Source of the DNA: Chloroflexota bacterium
GTDB lineage: Bacteria; Chloroflexota; Anaerolineae; Caldilineales; Caldilineaceae
NCBI GenBank assembly: GCA_016861025.1
Contig: BOKO01000010.1
Span: 118,928 to 182,927 of the forward strand
DNA length: 64,000 nucleotides
Direction of reading: 5' to 3'
Position 1 is the first letter of the stretch; each line of letters begins with the position of its first letter. The notes below the pieces were generated by a model. The model did not search any database and was not told the DNA's origin. It worked only from the letters and a program-made list of their open reading frames with translations. Position numbers and translations under genes: made by a program. This document shows positions 60,803-64,000 of this stretch, in pieces.

Positions 60803-62136
60803 GATTGGTTTGCCATTCCAGTCGATTTCAGCAAAGGCTTTGTTTCTTGAATCGGAGAGGCTATCTGCACCTCTTCAACCGCTTGCGGTGGTGAAATCCG
60901 TTCGACGCGCACCTGGAGGATGCGTCGTCCATCAAGTGAAAGCACCGTAAAGCGCCAGCCTTCAATTTCGAGCATCTCACCCTGCTCCGGCACATGGCCG
61001 AGTCGGCTGTAGATCAGCCCGCCGACAGTGTCAGCCTCTTCTTCCTCGATGTCAATATCGAGCAGTTCAGAGAGCGAATCGAGGTCGAGCCGCGAATTGA
61101 CGATGTAGGCGTGGTCGCCGCTCGGCTGATAGTACGCCTCTTCGCGCACATCGTACTCGTCCTGAATGTCGCCCACAATCTCTTCAAGAATATCCTCGAT
61201 CGTCACCAAACCAGCGACGCCGCCATATTCATCGACGATGATCGCCAGGTGAATGCGCTGCTGCTGCATCTCGCGGAAGAGCGCGGTCACCTTTTTGCTG
61301 GCCGGGATGAAATAGGGTGCGCGCAAGAGTTCACGGATCGGGGCGTCCATCCGATTCTCGCGGAAGCATTTGAGCAGGTCTTTGGCGTAGAGCAGCCCGA
61401 TGATGACATCGACGTTGCCCTCGTAGACCGGGATGCGGCTATGTCCGTATTCGATGATCGTGTCGAGCGCGTCGCGCAGATTGGTGTTGACATCGAGCGT
61501 CACCATATCGATGCGCGGCACCATCACTTCACGCGCCACAGTTTCGTCCATTTCCAGGATGCTGGCGATCATCTGCTTTTCGCTCTCCTGGATTTCCGAC
61601 TCTTCTTCGTTGACCTGCATCAACAGCCGCAGGCCATCTTCGGACATAAAGATCGATTCGTCCGATTCTTCTTCATCTTCGCCGCTGAGTCGCAGCCCTG
61701 CCCGGTAGAGCAAAAAAGTCACCGGCGACAACACCGCGGTGACGGCGCGCAAAAACGGCGCCAGCGCAAACGCCACCTCATCTGGATTGCGCAACACCAG
61801 CGAGCGCACCACGATCTGCGCCGCCGCCAACACCAGCCAGGTGGTCAGGATGCCAATCAACAGCCCAATCACCTGTGTATGTACAAGCAACATAAATCCG
61901 ACGGCCAGACCAGCCGCCACCAGCCCAAGACTTTTGAGCAACATGATGGCGAGCCAGAAGCGTGCGGCGTCATTCAATTGTTCGGTGAGCATCAGCGCGC
62001 GCGGGTCGCCCGCTTCGCTGCGCTTGCGCACCACGCCGCGACTCACTGCCGAGAGGGCAATTTCGGCGGCGGCTGCCAGCCAGATCACGAGCATAGCCGC
62101 CGCCAGAATTATCCATGCAAGTACGTCAGATTCCAC
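60799..62136 (-). CDS. CNNM/CorC-family membrane protein (hemolysin-like)
   Basis: 445 residues: a DUF21 transmembrane domain (about 1-190, four helices starting LAWIILAAAMLVIWLAAAAE), two CBS domains (about 205-325, MVPRIDMVTLDVNTNLRDAL and VDEYGGVAGLVTIEDILEEI), then a CorC_HlyC domain (about 345-425). Such proteins are linked to magnesium efflux or ion balance. It is coupled to cdd downstream and lies 21 nt after glmU. Confidence 0.9.
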   Translation of the reverse strand: MESDVLAWIILAAAMLVIWLAAAAEIALSAVSRGVVRKRSEAGDPRALMLTEQLNDAARFWLAIMLLKSLGLVAAGLAVGFMLLVHTQVIGLLIGILTTWLVLAAAQIVVRSLVLRNPDEVAFALAPFLRAVTAVLSPVTFLLYRAGLRLSGEDEEESDESIFMSEDGLRLLMQVNEEESEIQESEKQMIASILEMDETVAREVMVPRIDMVTLDVNTNLRDALDTIIEYGHSRIPVYEGNVDVIIGLLYAKDLLKCFRENRMDAPIRELLRAPYFIPASKKVTALFREMQQQRIHLAIIVDEYGGVAGLVTIEDILEEIVGDIQDEYDVREEAYYQPSGDHAYIVNSRLDLDSLSELLDIDIEEEEADTVGGLIYSRLGHVPEQGEMLEIEGWRFTVLSLDGRRILQVRVERISPPQAVEEVQIASPIQETKPLLKSTGMANQS

Positions 62137-62157
62137 TGTTTACTCCCAAATACGAAC

Positions 62158-63519
<1,362 letters not shown>

Positions 63520-63891
63520 ACAACTACTCGATTGAATGGATTCGGATAAATCGTGCACGCCGGTCGGAGAGACGGACAGCGAATATGCGCGTCGAATCGG
63601 CGCACAGTGTCGAGATGCGGATAGGCGGGGGATTTATTGTACACACTCAATTGTGTCTCTGCTCCAATCCCTGCATTCGATGTGCAATGCGGGTTTGGCG
63701 TAGTACGTGGTGGTTCGTCGTCCATCGATATGTCTGACAGTCAACCTGCTCCCTCAACAGAGGAATGATAACACAGTCATAGCATATCCGGTAATGAATC
63801 AGACGAAAAGTCGGAAAGACACCATTCGAGAGATGAGATGGATGAAAATGGGCGTCAAGTAAAAACGGTGGGGAAAAGAAAAACAGAGTGA
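63520..63891. other. Spacer between 5S rRNA and glmU, no gene
   Basis: A minus-strand T-rich stretch (TTTTTCTTTTCCCC) begins about 14 nt after the 5S 3' end and may help end the rRNA transcript, but no strong stem precedes it. The glmU promoter is presumably in the rest. Confidence 0.5.

Positions 63892-64000
<109 letters not shown>

Overview
The window looks like a piece of a moderately GC-rich bacterial chromosome. Gene content and style fit a filamentous Chloroflexota such as the Caldilinea type: FAD-dependent ThyX, orphan molybdo-enzymes, many toxin-antitoxin modules, intergenic degenerate repeats, and a nucleotide-diphospho-sugar polysaccharide locus. This assignment is an inference from gene content and was not tested by any search. 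Most genes are on the minus strand. The plus-strand genes are an amidase, a YceI lipoprotein, a PIN module, one transposase and an RNase/inhibitor/DUF433 group.

Layout. 1-5.8 kb: housekeeping and redox genes (MtaB, sulfite-oxidase-like protein, Gfo/Idh/MocA oxidoreductase, orphan xanthine-dehydrogenase-type subunit, HIT protein). 6.1-6.9 kb: a UPF0175/DUF3368 toxin-antitoxin pair. 7.2-12.3 kb: amidase, DEAD-box helicase with a structured leader, metallophosphatase, YceI lipoprotein. 12.4-16.8 kb: a Wzz-like chain-length protein with unusual repeats, ThyX carrying an in-frame palindromic element, and a Yip1 protein.

16.9-27.2 kb is the first polysaccharide region: FkbM methyltransferase, O-antigen ligase-like protein, a PglF/CapD-type 4,6-dehydratase, then PglD-, PglE- and PglC-like genes. 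These are the steps expected for a UDP-diacetamido-trideoxy-sugar, but the aminotransferase is truncated. The region is broken up by HepT/MntA, PIN and HEPN/MNT modules and by remnants of higB, DUF2283, a GT4-type phosphosugar transferase and duplicated pieces of the sugar transferase. 27.26-28.94 kb is an intact insertion sequence with 19-bp inverted ends and a 9-bp target duplication. A second, dead IS4-like transposase follows.

30.2-46.8 kb is one long minus-strand operon whose genes overlap or nearly touch: WecB, bi-domain alcohol dehydrogenase/Gfo oxidoreductase, acetyltransferase, methyltransferase, Wzx, heparinase II/III-like lyase, Wzy-like polymerase, four glycosyltransferases, a CDP-paratose-epimerase-like enzyme and one unknown secreted or anchored protein. 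Together they look able to build, flip, polymerise and trim one exopolysaccharide. By eye this operon is more AT-rich than its flanks.

47-49.9 kb is a decayed patch: a pentapeptide-repeat protein, a fucose-synthase remnant, a HepT/MntA pair and two related repeat blocks. 49.9-53.9 kb is a potABCD-type polyamine transporter. 54.2-60.8 kb: NAD synthetase, a secreted barnase-like RNase with its barstar inhibitor, a DUF433 antitoxin with a collapsed DUF5615 toxin, a phosphatase/histidine-kinase pair and cytidine deaminase. 60.8-63.5 kb: a CNNM/CorC membrane protein and GlmU. The window ends inside a 5S rRNA gene.

The most striking theme is decay by internal deletion. higB, DUF5615, fcl and a UPF0175/DUF3368 pair each keep both ends of the gene or module but have lost the middle. 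Several coding sequences also carry in-frame repeat insertions: a 7-bp tandem repeat in the molybdo-enzyme, a palindrome in thyX, and 27-bp and 12-bp repeats in wzz.
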